A stretch of 29,713 bases of DNA from CAYUPY01 sp964446595 (GTDB lineage Bacteria; Patescibacteriota; Dojkabacteria; J137; JAEUSD01): positions 1 to 29,713 of the forward strand of contig CAYUPY010000009.1 of NCBI GenBank assembly GCA_964446595.1, given 5' to 3'. The translations under genes were made by a program, and so were the position numbers. Below are positions 16,415 through 23,779 of the stretch, piece by piece (within the stretch, counting starts at the first letter, position 1; each line of letters opens with the position of its first letter). Under the pieces are notes generated by a model. That model saw nothing but the letters and a program-made list of their open reading frames with translations. It was not told where the DNA came from and did no database searches.

Positions 16415-17305
16415 TTATTTTTCTAGAATCCCTTTTTGGGCTGTCTCTTTAGATTTTTTACCAGTTGAGACCTTCACTCTAGCCGACGTCTTTTCATTTG
16501 TAGGCTTATTATCGGCCAACTCTGCAACTTCTTCTGTTTCTTCTTCTGAGTCTCCTGCTGCCTTAATAAGTTCAACATTGTATTCAGAGTAATCCTTAAT
16601 ATTATGTTTTACTCCTTTTCCGCCGTTCCCAGTCAGAACTGCATCAGCCAAAACTTCAACAACCATAGAGATTGATTTCAAAGCATCGTCGTTCCCAGGA
16701 ATAAGGTAGTCTACTACATCTGGATCACAATTTGTATCTGCAAGTGCCACAACTGGAATATCAAGTAGTCGCGCCTCGCGAATTGCTACTCTCTCATAAC
16801 CTGGGTCGATAACCACTATTGCGGATGGAAGCTTCTCCATTTCTTTTACACCACGGTACAAGCGATTAAGTCGGTCCCATTCATTTTTCATTTGCGTAAC
16901 TTCATACTTTGTACGACCCTCTACACCCTCTTCAAAAGATTTTTCTAAATCTTTTAGGCGATTCAAACTCTGCTTTACCATCTGAAAGTTAGTAAACAGA
17001 CCTCCTGGCCAACGGTTCACAATGTAAAAAGCACCTACACGTTGAGCATGTTCTTCTACAATATCGGCTGCTTGACGCTTACTGGCAACAAAAAGCACAT
17101 TATTTTCTCCAGCCGTAGCTTTGAGAAAATTCACGGCCTTTTCTAGCAAATCTCTTGTCTGAATAACATCAACAATGTGAATATTGTTTTTGGAAGCGTA
17201 AATATAATCTGACATTTTTGGGTTCCAACGACTAGCGTTGTGACCAAATTGTAATCCTGTTTTTAGGATTTCCTTAACGGAAGGTACAGTAAGTTTGGTG
17301 GACAT
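16415..17305 (-). CDS. rpsB: 30S ribosomal protein S2
   Basis: 296 residues from the ATG at 17305 (MSTKLTVPSVKEIL). The frame is open to an ATG at 17344, but that would put 13 unrelated residues before the conserved start and cover the leader hairpin. Family motifs: LQFGHNASRWNPKMSDYIY, VNRWPGGLFTNF, and VVALADTNCDPDVVDYLIPG. It has an extra charged, low-complexity tail of about 60 residues after the S2 fold (EEETEEVAELADN and later Lys-rich). It assembles on the back of the 30S head-body junction. The promoter and a structured leader lie in the gap after topA. Confidence 0.96.
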   Translation of the reverse strand: MSTKLTVPSVKEILKTGLQFGHNASRWNPKMSDYIYASKNNIHIVDVIQTRDLLEKAVNFLKATAGENNVLFVASKRQAADIVEEHAQRVGAFYIVNRWPGGLFTNFQMVKQSLNRLKDLEKSFEEGVEGRTKYEVTQMKNEWDRLNRLYRGVKEMEKLPSAIVVIDPGYERVAIREARLLDIPVVALADTNCDPDVVDYLIPGNDDALKSISMVVEVLADAVLTGNGGKGVKHNIKDYSEYNVELIKAAGDSEEETEEVAELADNKPTNEKTSARVKVSTGKKSKETAQKGILEK

Positions 17306-17335
17306 TCCTTTTTGATTAAAAATTAAATTACTTAC

Positions 17336-17372
17336 CGCAGGCAACCACTGAGTGGCAAGGAAAAAGCCTGCG
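17336..17372 (-). promoter_or_regulatory. Structured leader hairpin of rpsB-tsf
   Basis: Between the -10 box and the rpsB ATG, 7-bp arms CGCAGGC/GCCTGCG enclose a second small stem CCAC-TCA-GTGG. There is no T tract, so it is not a terminator. rpsB leaders in other bacteria bind S2 for feedback control; this may be the equivalent (inference). Confidence 0.55.
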
Positions 17373-17387
17373 TGTTGGATTTAAAGG

Positions 17388-17396
17388 ATTATAGCA
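17388..17396 (-). promoter_or_regulatory. Extended -10 promoter of rpsB
   Basis: Minus strand TGCTATAAT, perfect extended -10, in the topA-rpsB gap; no clear -35. Leader of about 75 nt. Confidence 0.75.
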
Positions 17397-17405
17397 GAAA
17401 CACCA

Positions 17406-19616
17406 TCAATCCTCTTTATTTTTCTTTTTAATAGAAATAATTTCTTTTACTTCTGGATAATCAGGATGTGCCCAAAAGGGGCCAAACTTTCCGTTTCTTA
17501 GTAAAAACTGTCGTTTATCCTTTGTAACTGGAGGTTCACCATAGAGCTCTACTACTTTTTCGGGGCGCAATTCTAATGGTTGAGCATCCTTCACTTTTGG
17601 ATAGTCAGGATGTGCCCAGAACTGCCCATAACGCCCTTTCTTTAAAAGATAGCTTCGGCCATCTTCTGTCTGTGGAGCGGGAAGGTAAGTCTTAATAAAC
17701 TCTGGATCTTTTATCTTTTCTTCTGGATCTTTCTCAACGTTCCCCTCTTCATCTAATCCCAACATACCTTTACAGTCGGGAAAATCACTACAACTTAAAA
17801 ATCTACCGTAACGCCCAAGTTTCACAATCATAGGCTTGCCACACTCCGGGCATTTAACCTTACTTTTAGCTAGTACCGTAAAATCTTCTTTCTTAATCGC
17901 CTCCTGCTTTTCGTTTAATTTCTTCTCAAAGGGGCGATAGAATTCGCTCAACATCTTTACCCAGTCTGCTTCTCCGTTTGCCACTTTATCTAAATCATCC
18001 TCCATATCAGCCGTAAAGTTCACGTCTACAATGTTTTGAAAGTGCTTAGCTAATAGATTATTGACTACCCGCCCCGTATCAGTGGGTTTGAAATACTTAC
18101 CTTCTTTTTCTACATACTTTCTCACTAAAATTGTGTGTATAGTCGGGGCGTATGTTGATGGCCTTCCAATACCTAAACTTTCCAAAGTTTTAATTAGACT
18201 TGCTTCTGAATATCGAGCAGGTGGCTGTGTAAAGTGTTGAGTCCCTTCTAGTAGACCTAGATTAAGTACGTCATTTTGCTTTAATTCAGGAAGAATATTC
18301 TCAGAAATCTTTTCGGGATAAACTTTAAGATATCCGTCAAACAATACTCTCTGTCCTGTGGCCTGGAAAGTGTAGTTTTTCACATTTACTACTATCTTGT
18401 TATTTTCAACTATGGCAGGCTGCATCTGAGACGCTAATGTTCTCTTTCTGATTAGCGCGTATAGCTTTGCCTCATCGCCTTTTAGCCCCAGATTGACATC
18501 AGTTTTACTGACATCAGTTGGACGAATAGCTTCATGAGCTTCCTGAGCAACTTTAGATTTAGTGCTGTAAAAATTAGGTTTCTCAGGTACGTACTTATCT
18601 TTGTAAGTAGCCTTAATATACTTACGCATACTCTCTATGGCTTGATTGGAAATATTTAGGGAGTCAGTACGCATATAAGTAATTAGACCTGCCTCATACA
18701 ATTTCTGAGCAGACCGCATAGTTCTACTGGCACTGAAGCCCATAGTATTAGATGCCGTTTGCTGCAACGCACTCGTAGTGAAAGGGGGTTTGGGATTTCG
18801 TTTACTTTCAGTCTTTTTCAACTCTTTGACGATCCACTTTTCACCCTCAAGCTCATTAAGTATCTTTTCTATATCTTTCTGATTTACAAGCTCAGGGTTT
18901 TTGCCATCTATCTTAGATAGCGAGAATTCAATAAGCCCAGCTTTTAGCTTAGATATTTCTTTCTTCTCTTCTTCATCCGACTTTTTAATTACAATACGGT
19001 GTTTATGCTTCTTCTCTTTATCCAGAAAAGCATTTATCTTCCAATACTCATCTGCTTTAAACTTTTCACGCCCCTCTTCCCTATCTACGATCAATTTAAC
19101 AGCAACAGACTGCACCCTTCCTGCAGAAAGCCCGTATCTGATTTTTTTCCAAAGCAAAGGAGATAGCTTATATCCTACTAGTCTGTCTAGGACACGTCTT
19201 GCCTGCTGTGCGTTAATAAGGTTGTAATCTAAATCACGAGGCTTTTGCAAGGCAGCTTGTACCGCATCTTTTGTAATCTCTGTAAACACTATCCGCTTTA
19301 GTTCCTTTTTGGAGTTTTTCTTCAAAACCCCTAATTCCCTAGCTATGTGCCAACCAATTGCCTCTCCTTCTCTATCTGGGTCTACCGCTAGCACTAAACC
19401 CTCTGCTTCTTTAAAAGCTTTTTTAAGTTCACTTAGAGTTGCCTTTTTCGTAACTACATAAGTTGGCTCAAACATTTTCTCTACATCAACACCAAGATCT
19501 GATTTAGGAAGGTCCACTACATGTCCTTTCGAGGATTTAACAATATATCCTTTACCCAAATATTTTTGGATAGTCTTCGCTTTTGATGGCGATTCTACAA
19601 TTACTAGTTTACTCAT
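17406..19616 (-). CDS. topA: DNA topoisomerase I
   Basis: 736 residues. Toprim domain (VIVESPSKAKTIQKYLG; AVDPDREGEAIGWH), then the type IA core with active-site Tyr in GLITYMRTDSLNIS. The C-terminus has one intact four-Cys zinc ribbon (CPECGKPMIVKLGRYGRF...CSDFPDCKG) followed by two more topoisomerase C-terminal repeats that keep GRYGQFWAHPDYP and GKFGPFWAHPDYP but have lost the cysteines. It relaxes negative supercoils by single-strand passage. It starts 7 bp after dprA, the common dprA-topA order, and stops at TGA. Confidence 0.97.
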   Translation of the reverse strand: MSKLVIVESPSKAKTIQKYLGKGYIVKSSKGHVVDLPKSDLGVDVEKMFEPTYVVTKKATLSELKKAFKEAEGLVLAVDPDREGEAIGWHIARELGVLKKNSKKELKRIVFTEITKDAVQAALQKPRDLDYNLINAQQARRVLDRLVGYKLSPLLWKKIRYGLSAGRVQSVAVKLIVDREEGREKFKADEYWKINAFLDKEKKHKHRIVIKKSDEEEKKEISKLKAGLIEFSLSKIDGKNPELVNQKDIEKILNELEGEKWIVKELKKTESKRNPKPPFTTSALQQTASNTMGFSASRTMRSAQKLYEAGLITYMRTDSLNISNQAIESMRKYIKATYKDKYVPEKPNFYSTKSKVAQEAHEAIRPTDVSKTDVNLGLKGDEAKLYALIRKRTLASQMQPAIVENNKIVVNVKNYTFQATGQRVLFDGYLKVYPEKISENILPELKQNDVLNLGLLEGTQHFTQPPARYSEASLIKTLESLGIGRPSTYAPTIHTILVRKYVEKEGKYFKPTDTGRVVNNLLAKHFQNIVDVNFTADMEDDLDKVANGEADWVKMLSEFYRPFEKKLNEKQEAIKKEDFTVLAKSKVKCPECGKPMIVKLGRYGRFLSCSDFPDCKGMLGLDEEGNVEKDPEEKIKDPEFIKTYLPAPQTEDGRSYLLKKGRYGQFWAHPDYPKVKDAQPLELRPEKVVELYGEPPVTKDKRQFLLRNGKFGPFWAHPDYPEVKEIISIKKKNKED

Positions 19617-19623
19617 AATTTAT

Positions 19624-20721
19624 CTATTTTAGCTTATAAACGTGTCTTAGCGTATCCAGAGTTAACACCCCTTCAATTTCGAGTTGCGACACCAACGATA
19701 TGATAACACTAACAGATTTGTCAAATTTCTGGCACAATTGTCCTACATTCATCGGTTCTTTTGCCAGTGCAAGAATAATTTCCCTCTCTTCAGAGGTGCG
19801 CTCACTATAATCATCATGAAACTTACTAATAGTAATGCTGGTTAACTCTGGAAAAAAGTATCTTAAGTCCTCAGGAGACGTAATTGCTTGTGCTAGGTTG
19901 CGCCTCAAAAGGTCGTTATTTCCTGATACTCGCTCATCAAAAATATCGCCTGGAAAAGTGAATACTTCTCTCCCATAACTATTAGCGAGTTTTGCAGTAA
20001 TCAAAGCACCACTTTTAATTGGAGCTTGTACTACTATCGTAGCCCTGGAGAGCCCTGCGATTATTCTATTCCTCCTAGGAAAGTCGTGCTTTCCCACCAG
20101 TTTAGAGAAGCTTTCAGAAATTACTAAACCGCCCTTACCTAGAATTTGATTATAAAGATACGTATTAGTTCTAGGTTTAGGATCTTTCACATCGCCTGGG
20201 ATAACAGCAATACTAGATGCCGGGGAAATTAAACTACCCTCTAACGAGGCTTCATCTATCCCCATAGCTAGGCCACTCACAACTACATACCCATTTCTAA
20301 CCAAAAACTTAGCTAACTGATTGGCTAAGTTAGCATATACTGGTAATGAATTTCGGGTACCCACTACAGCTATTAGATTTGAGCTACTACCACTTACCAG
20401 GCCAATACTACCTATACCGAATAATATTATTGGAAAATCATTTAATTGTTTTAAAGACTGCGGGTAATTTTCCTCCCAAAAACAGATTGCGTTTTTTAAA
20501 TCTGAGGCCTCCTCTATTTCTTGAAGTTTGGATGTGTACATATTAATCAGACCGTCTGATTCTAATCTCTCTTCCAGAATACATATCGCTTCTTCTGGGC
20601 CATAGTCAGTCCTATCTATAAAGAGCTCTAACAACTCTTCACGTTTAACTTTTAATACTTTGACTGCTGCTAACGTTTTTGCCCGTAGCCGGCTTATAGA
20701 AGTTATTGTCTGTGAAATCAT
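19624..20721 (-). CDS. dprA: DNA processing protein DprA
   Basis: 365 residues. N-terminal helical region, Rossmann-fold domain (about 105-290) with AVVGTRN, VVSGLAMGIDEASLEGSL (SGxAxGID signature), FPRRNRIIAGLSRATIVVQA and YGREVFTFPGDIFD, and a C-terminal winged-helix (DprA_WH) domain. It binds incoming single-stranded DNA and loads RecA during transformation. Together with the ComEC-type fragment at the right edge, this suggests DNA uptake ability. Its start codon lies at the end of a 12-bp inverted repeat. Confidence 0.96.
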   Translation of the reverse strand: MISQTITSISRLRAKTLAAVKVLKVKREELLELFIDRTDYGPEEAICILEERLESDGLINMYTSKLQEIEEASDLKNAICFWEENYPQSLKQLNDFPIILFGIGSIGLVSGSSSNLIAVVGTRNSLPVYANLANQLAKFLVRNGYVVVSGLAMGIDEASLEGSLISPASSIAVIPGDVKDPKPRTNTYLYNQILGKGGLVISESFSKLVGKHDFPRRNRIIAGLSRATIVVQAPIKSGALITAKLANSYGREVFTFPGDIFDERVSGNNDLLRRNLAQAITSPEDLRYFFPELTSITISKFHDDYSERTSEEREIILALAKEPMNVGQLCQKFDKSVSVIISLVSQLEIEGVLTLDTLRHVYKLK

Positions 20722-20761
20722 TTAACCTATCCTCTCTCATAAAGATTAAGGATAGGTTAAA
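20721..20761 (-). repeat. 12-bp perfect inverted repeat over the dprA start
   Basis: Arms TTTAACCTATCC (20721-20732) and its complement (20750-20761) flank a 17-nt loop. On the minus transcript the 3' arm includes the A of the dprA ATG. No T tract follows, so it is an operator or a translation-blocking hairpin rather than a standard terminator. Confidence 0.75.
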
Positions 20762-20774
20762 ACTTGAAAATTGC

Positions 20775-21053
20775 TTAGGAAGACTTTTTCATAGTCTCTA
20801 CCAACTGAATACCTTGGTAGTGACCAAATTTGCGCATACGCTTTAGAACTTTAGTAGAAAGTGTAAGCTTTTTTACTTTGCCGTCTACATCAACTACTTT
20901 AACGTTCTTTACAAGGTTTGGTCTGAATGTGCGGTTAGTAGCTGGTGCTTTTTTTGACCAAGTACCACTAACTCCTCCAGCCTTACCTCTTTGGTGGCGT
21001 CGGCTTTTTCCAGCTCTTGTTTTTTTACCGGTTAAATCACATACTCTTGCCAT
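20775..21053 (-). CDS. rpmB: 50S ribosomal protein L28
   Basis: 92 residues. L28 pattern: MARVCDLTGKKTRAGKSRRH (compare SRVCQVTGKRP), then TFRPNLVKNVKVVDVDGKVKKLTLSTKVLKRMRK. It is longer than typical 62-78-residue L28. It lies 29 bp after tRNA-Tyr and is presumably read from the tRNA promoters. Confidence 0.95.
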   Translation of the reverse strand: MARVCDLTGKKTRAGKSRRHQRGKAGGVSGTWSKKAPATNRTFRPNLVKNVKVVDVDGKVKKLTLSTKVLKRMRKFGHYQGIQLVETMKKSS

Positions 21054-21082
21054 ATCTTTGTAGTTTCACAATATTTTAAAAA

Positions 21083-21166
21083 TCCGGGGAGAAGGATTTG
21101 AACCTCCGTAGCCCTGAGGGCGCCTGATTTACAGTCAGGTGCGATTGACCGCTCCGCCATCCCCGG
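21083..21166 (-). tRNA. tRNA-Tyr (anticodon GTA) with C1:G72
   Basis: Class II tRNA: acceptor CCGGGGA/TCCCCGG, three-bp D stem GCG/CGC, anticodon stem CCTGA/TCAGG with loop CTGTAAA (anticodon GTA), variable arm GCCC-TCA-GGGC, T arm GGAGG-TTCAAAT-CCTTC, discriminator A, no encoded CCA. The first pair is C1:G72, whereas bacterial tRNA-Tyr normally has G1:C72. Confidence 0.96.
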
Positions 21167-21176
21167 TTGCTCTGCG

Positions 21177-21185
21177 ATTATAGCA
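21177..21185 (-). promoter_or_regulatory. Extended -10 promoter of tRNA-Tyr
   Basis: Minus strand TGCTATAAT, ending 10 nt before the tRNA 5' end, in the gap between the two tRNA genes. Confidence 0.7.
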
Positions 21186-21204
21186 GAAAGATCGAAATAA
21201 GATA

Positions 21205-21277
21205 AGCTGGAACCGGGACTTGAACCCGGGACCCCACCCTTACCATGGGTGTGCTCTACCATCTGAGCTATTCCAGC
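21205..21277 (-). tRNA. tRNA-Thr (anticodon GGT)
   Basis: Acceptor GCTGGAA/TTCCAGC, D arm GCTC-AGATGGTA-GAGC, anticodon stem CACCC/GGGTG with loop ATGGTAA (anticodon GGT, reads ACC/ACU), T arm CCGGG-TTCAAGT-CCCGG, discriminator T, no encoded CCA. Confidence 0.97.
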
Positions 21278-21285
21278 AACAAGCC

Positions 21286-21293
21286 ATTTTACA
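21286..21293 (-). promoter_or_regulatory. -10 box of tRNA-Thr(GGT)
   Basis: Minus strand TGTAAAAT (TG directly abutting TAAAAT), 8 nt before the tRNA 5' end. Confidence 0.5.
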
Positions 21294-21326
21294 ACGGGCA
21301 CGGCAATACTAGCAAAAAATTCTCAC

Positions 21327-22142
21327 TTATTCTACGACCTTCGCTCTTCCTTCTGGCGAAAGTCTCACCATGGCATCCGCCTCTTTCCAAAGTAACGAAA
21401 AGAGACTCAGTTGATACGCAGCCATTGCGGGTTCGTAGACTTCTATTACGTATACCTTTCCATTACTCTTGCTAAAATGGCTGAGAGTGTCCCCAAAAAT
21501 AAACATTTCTGACTCTATTGAAAACTTCTCGAATCTGACTGATCTAATCTCCCAATGACTCCTGAGAAACTCCTGCTCGCAGGAAAAATCAGCTATTTGC
21601 CTTTCATTAGTAAGGACTTTCATTTGTATATCTCTCACTACAAACTCTCTTCTTATCCGCTCCGCAAATCTTTTAGATACATACTTGGCCATTTCTCCTG
21701 TTTCAAAGACAAATACCTCTTTTTCAGACAACAAGTTCCAAAGTGCTTGTTCAATACCTGCCTGGCCAGTATAAATCGTCACTTTGGGTGAATTGCCAGG
21801 TTGTGGCCTTACTGCATTAAGCTTACTTTTTATTTCTGATATACCCGCCTTCAAGGTTATTGCTTCCTCTTCTTTGTCCTTTACCAGTCTTTCAAAGCCC
21901 TCTACTCCACTTACCTCAAACAATATGCCATAAGTACCCTGTAACTCTTTCACCAGCCCAAGCTGAACTAGCTCATCTAGATATCTATATATTGAGGTAC
22001 GAGGTAGCTTTGTTGCTTTAGAAACCATTAAGGCACTCATCGAACCTGTACTAAGTAAAGTTGTATATATGCTTATCTGTTCTGCACTTAAGCCGTATCC
22101 TTGTAGTAGCTTAGAAAAGCTGTCCGAATTTTTGGACATCAT
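21327..22142 (-). CDS. TrmB-family transcriptional regulator
   Basis: 271 residues. N-terminal winged helix-turn-helix (about 10-80): GLSAEQISIYTTLLSTG, then SKATKLPRTSIYRYLDELVQLGLVKEL, the TrmB-type DNA-binding pattern. A short coiled segment follows (about 90-115, EEEAITLKAGISEIKSKL), then a C-terminal domain resembling the phospholipase D-like or sugar-sensing part of TrmB proteins (VTIYTGQAGIEQALWNLLSE; VRDIQMKVLTNER). The ligand is unknown. It is divergent from the unknown gene at 22199 with a 56-bp shared region, so it may control that gene and itself. The -10 box TATACT lies 6 nt before the ATG, suggesting a leaderless mRNA. Confidence 0.8.
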   Translation of the reverse strand: MMSKNSDSFSKLLQGYGLSAEQISIYTTLLSTGSMSALMVSKATKLPRTSIYRYLDELVQLGLVKELQGTYGILFEVSGVEGFERLVKDKEEEAITLKAGISEIKSKLNAVRPQPGNSPKVTIYTGQAGIEQALWNLLSEKEVFVFETGEMAKYVSKRFAERIRREFVVRDIQMKVLTNERQIADFSCEQEFLRSHWEIRSVRFEKFSIESEMFIFGDTLSHFSKSNGKVYVIEVYEPAMAAYQLSLFSLLWKEADAMVRLSPEGRAKVVE

Positions 22143-22148
22143 GTTTTA

Positions 22149-22157
22149 AGTATATCA
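22149..22157 (-). promoter_or_regulatory. Promoter of the TrmB-type regulator (leaderless)
   Basis: Minus strand TGATATACT, a TGn-extended -10 box 6 nt before the ATG at 22142. Confidence 0.55.
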
Positions 22158-22198
22158 AAATACACCTATAGTCGGGCATAATTTCTTAGAAACACTTT

Positions 22199-22663
22199 AT
22201 GTATGAGACAAATCCAACACAACCATATCTAACTATCTATGCTGAGCAACAAGTAGAGCTAAAACAAATACTGCTTAATAATAGTATTCAGGTCCAGATA
22301 CCGCCGATCATATTTGATCTATTCTCAGAAAAAATCAGTAGTAGATACTATTACTATTTAGCAGATTGCAGTTTAAGCTTATTTAAAATCGGAGTAGAAG
22401 GTGAGATACAGTTAAGGTTGATCCTAGGAGGCAAGCCTAATGCTAAACGAGGCAAATCAACCAGAATGATGTTTGAAAGAATCGGTATTTATAATCCCTA
22501 CACGTATTTAGGCTCACTAAATGAAAGATCTTATTCCATGAGCCAGAGAGTAATTGAATATGAAAATACTCTTCACAATTTGTTACCTATTTTAAAAGCT
22601 TTGGATATTGAATTTGAGAGCTATCAGAAAATCTTGCTAGAGAATCTATTTGGGTCTGTCTAA
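22199..22663 (+). CDS. Hypothetical protein
   Basis: 154 residues; I do not recognise it. It is rich in Leu, Ile, Tyr and Ser, has no membrane segment or signal peptide, and has a basic patch at about 78-90 (GGKPNAKRGKSTR). The C-terminal third looks helical (RVIEYENTLHNLLPILKALD). It is divergent from the TrmB-type regulator, with CATAAT 16 nt before the ATG as a possible -10 box. The frame is well closed and the flanks are compact, so it is probably real, but there is no family support. Confidence 0.55.
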   Translation: MYETNPTQPYLTIYAEQQVELKQILLNNSIQVQIPPIIFDLFSEKISSRYYYYLADCSLSLFKIGVEGEIQLRLILGGKPNAKRGKSTRMMFERIGIYNPYTYLGSLNERSYSMSQRVIEYENTLHNLLPILKALDIEFESYQKILLENLFGSV

Positions 22664-22685
22664 TGCTGAGGCAAACAAATAGAAT

Positions 22686-22816
22686 AAAAAACCTGCCGCA
22701 GGTGTATGAATTGCTCCGAAGAGCAGGTGGTATGGCTCAACTTGGTCCCACGGGATCAAGCGATTTTGCCTCACCAATTTATGTTTGTTGAACATTCATA
22801 TGGACCTTTGGCAGGT
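22686..22816 (-). ncRNA. Candidate structured small RNA, unknown family
   Basis: The minus strand reads as an independent transcript of about 131 nt. An extended -10 box TGATACAAT lies just upstream, and the 5' end ACCTGCC (22816-22810) pairs with the 3' end GGCAGGT (22697-22691), which is followed by six T, so the closing stem doubles as a terminator. Inside are TATGAAT pairing with ATTCATA (22705-22711 with 22794-22800), AGGT/ACCT, a TGCTC-TTCG-GAGCA hairpin with a stable UUCG loop (22712-22725), and a longer arm with CACC/GGTG, GCC/GGC and an 8-bp stem at 22741-22760 that has one A-C mismatch on this strand (G-U on the other). I looked for the conserved SRP RNA tip and tmRNA features and did not find them. 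The rest of 22664-22998 holds only tRNA-Thr(TGT). Confidence 0.5.
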
Positions 22817-22821
22817 AATCC

Positions 22822-22830
22822 ATTGTATCA
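22822..22830 (-). promoter_or_regulatory. Extended -10 promoter of the candidate small RNA
   Basis: Minus strand TGATACAAT, same architecture as the tRNA promoters; the expected start is about 22815. Confidence 0.5.
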
Positions 22831-22860
22831 CAGAATAGGAAAAAATCTAGTCAGAGAGAA

Positions 22861-22933
<73 letters not shown>

Positions 22934-22946
22934 AAAAATCTTCGAG

Positions 22947-22955
22947 ATTTTAGCA
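22947..22955 (-). promoter_or_regulatory. Extended -10 promoter of tRNA-Thr(TGT)
   Basis: Minus strand TGCTAAAAT, 13 nt before the tRNA 5' end. Confidence 0.6.
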
Positions 22956-22998
22956 AACATTCACTTTTCAGAAAACCTAATTATGCAATAATACGGAC

Positions 22999-23712
22999 AT
23001 GATAATAATTGGAAGAAATCCGGTAACTGAATGTTTACTGTCAGAATATGTGGATACAGCAAAGGTGCTGTATATACAAACAGATATTAATATAGACCCT
23101 AAGATCGACAAAATCATATCTTTAGCAGAACAAGCCAGGATAAGAATTGAGCAGATCGGAAAGAAGCAACTGGATAAGTTTAGCTCTCGCGAGCCACATC
23201 AAGGAGTTGCTCTAGATATAGACTACCGAGTACCTAACATTGACCGCAATACTCTCGTAGAAAACCCAGGATTATATTTTTATGTGAGAGAGGCTCAATA
23301 CGAACACAATTTAGGAGCAATTGCCCGTACTGCTGAAGTAGCCCAGATAGCGGGACTAATTATTCCTCCAAAACAAGATATTACTCCGGTCACCGCCAGA
23401 GTTTCGATGGGTGCTGTATTTCACCTGCCTATTTATCAAGGCTCGCTATTCCCTACTATGAAACAGGCCTCTCAATCAGGCTATCTTATTCTAGGTGTGG
23501 AAAGAGGCGGTAATAATCTTTTTGAGACAGAAATACCCGAGAACACTTTGTTGATCGTTGGCGGTGAAGATAAAGAGCTTTCAGAGCCAGTTATTGAAAA
23601 ATGTGACGGTTTAGTTTCTATACCCCAACATGGAAAAATCAACTCTTTAAATATGAGTGTTGCCTCTGCTATCGCTATCTATGAGTATCGTAGACAGCAT
23701 CCTTTAAATTAA
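22999..23712 (+). CDS. SpoU/TrmH-family RNA 2'-O-methyltransferase (RlmB-like)
   Basis: 237 residues. N-terminal substrate-binding domain (about 1-72: IIIGRNPVTECLLSEYV ... SREPHQGVALDI), as in RlmB, then a SPOUT catalytic domain with the three motifs EHNLGAIARTAEV, LLIVGGEDKELSE and VSIPQHGKINSLNMSVASA. It transfers a methyl group from SAM to a ribose 2'-OH; with this N-terminal domain the likely target is 23S rRNA (RlmB modifies G2251 in E. coli), but a tRNA target is possible. It has its own promoter (AATAAT at 22987-22992, 6 nt before the ATG), suggesting a leaderless message. Confidence 0.9.
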   Translation: MIIIGRNPVTECLLSEYVDTAKVLYIQTDINIDPKIDKIISLAEQARIRIEQIGKKQLDKFSSREPHQGVALDIDYRVPNIDRNTLVENPGLYFYVREAQYEHNLGAIARTAEVAQIAGLIIPPKQDITPVTARVSMGAVFHLPIYQGSLFPTMKQASQSGYLILGVERGGNNLFETEIPENTLLIVGGEDKELSEPVIEKCDGLVSIPQHGKINSLNMSVASAIAIYEYRRQHPLN

Positions 23713-23727
23713 TAATCTTAATTACAG

Positions 23728-23756
23728 TTTACGCTTTTAAGGGGTGCTGCTATAAT
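23728..23756 (+). promoter_or_regulatory. Promoter of rpmG
   Basis: TTTACG, 17-nt spacer, TGC-extended perfect TATAAT. The start site should be about 17-18 nt before the ATG; GGAG at 23768-23771 gives this gene one of the few Shine-Dalgarno-like sites. Confidence 0.75.
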
Positions 23757-23779
23757 CCATTTGCATTTGGAGAATAATT

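Noticed and set aside
17395..17408. UGA read as a sense codon
   Set aside because: topA ends at its expected length with TGA followed directly by the rpsB promoter and leader; no gene in the window needs an in-frame TGA, so the standard bacterial code holds.
21032..21301. Minus-strand open frame of 89 codons
   Set aside because: It spans tRNA-Thr and tRNA-Tyr (GIAQMVEHTHGKGG and SIAPDCKSGA are translated tRNA sequences).
22686..22816. SRP (4.5S) RNA
   Set aside because: Size and end-pairing fit, and TCCGAAGAGCAG on the plus strand recalls the SRP tip, but the GGAA loop and the asymmetric AGCAG/CAG loops are not present; the segment is a plain hairpin.
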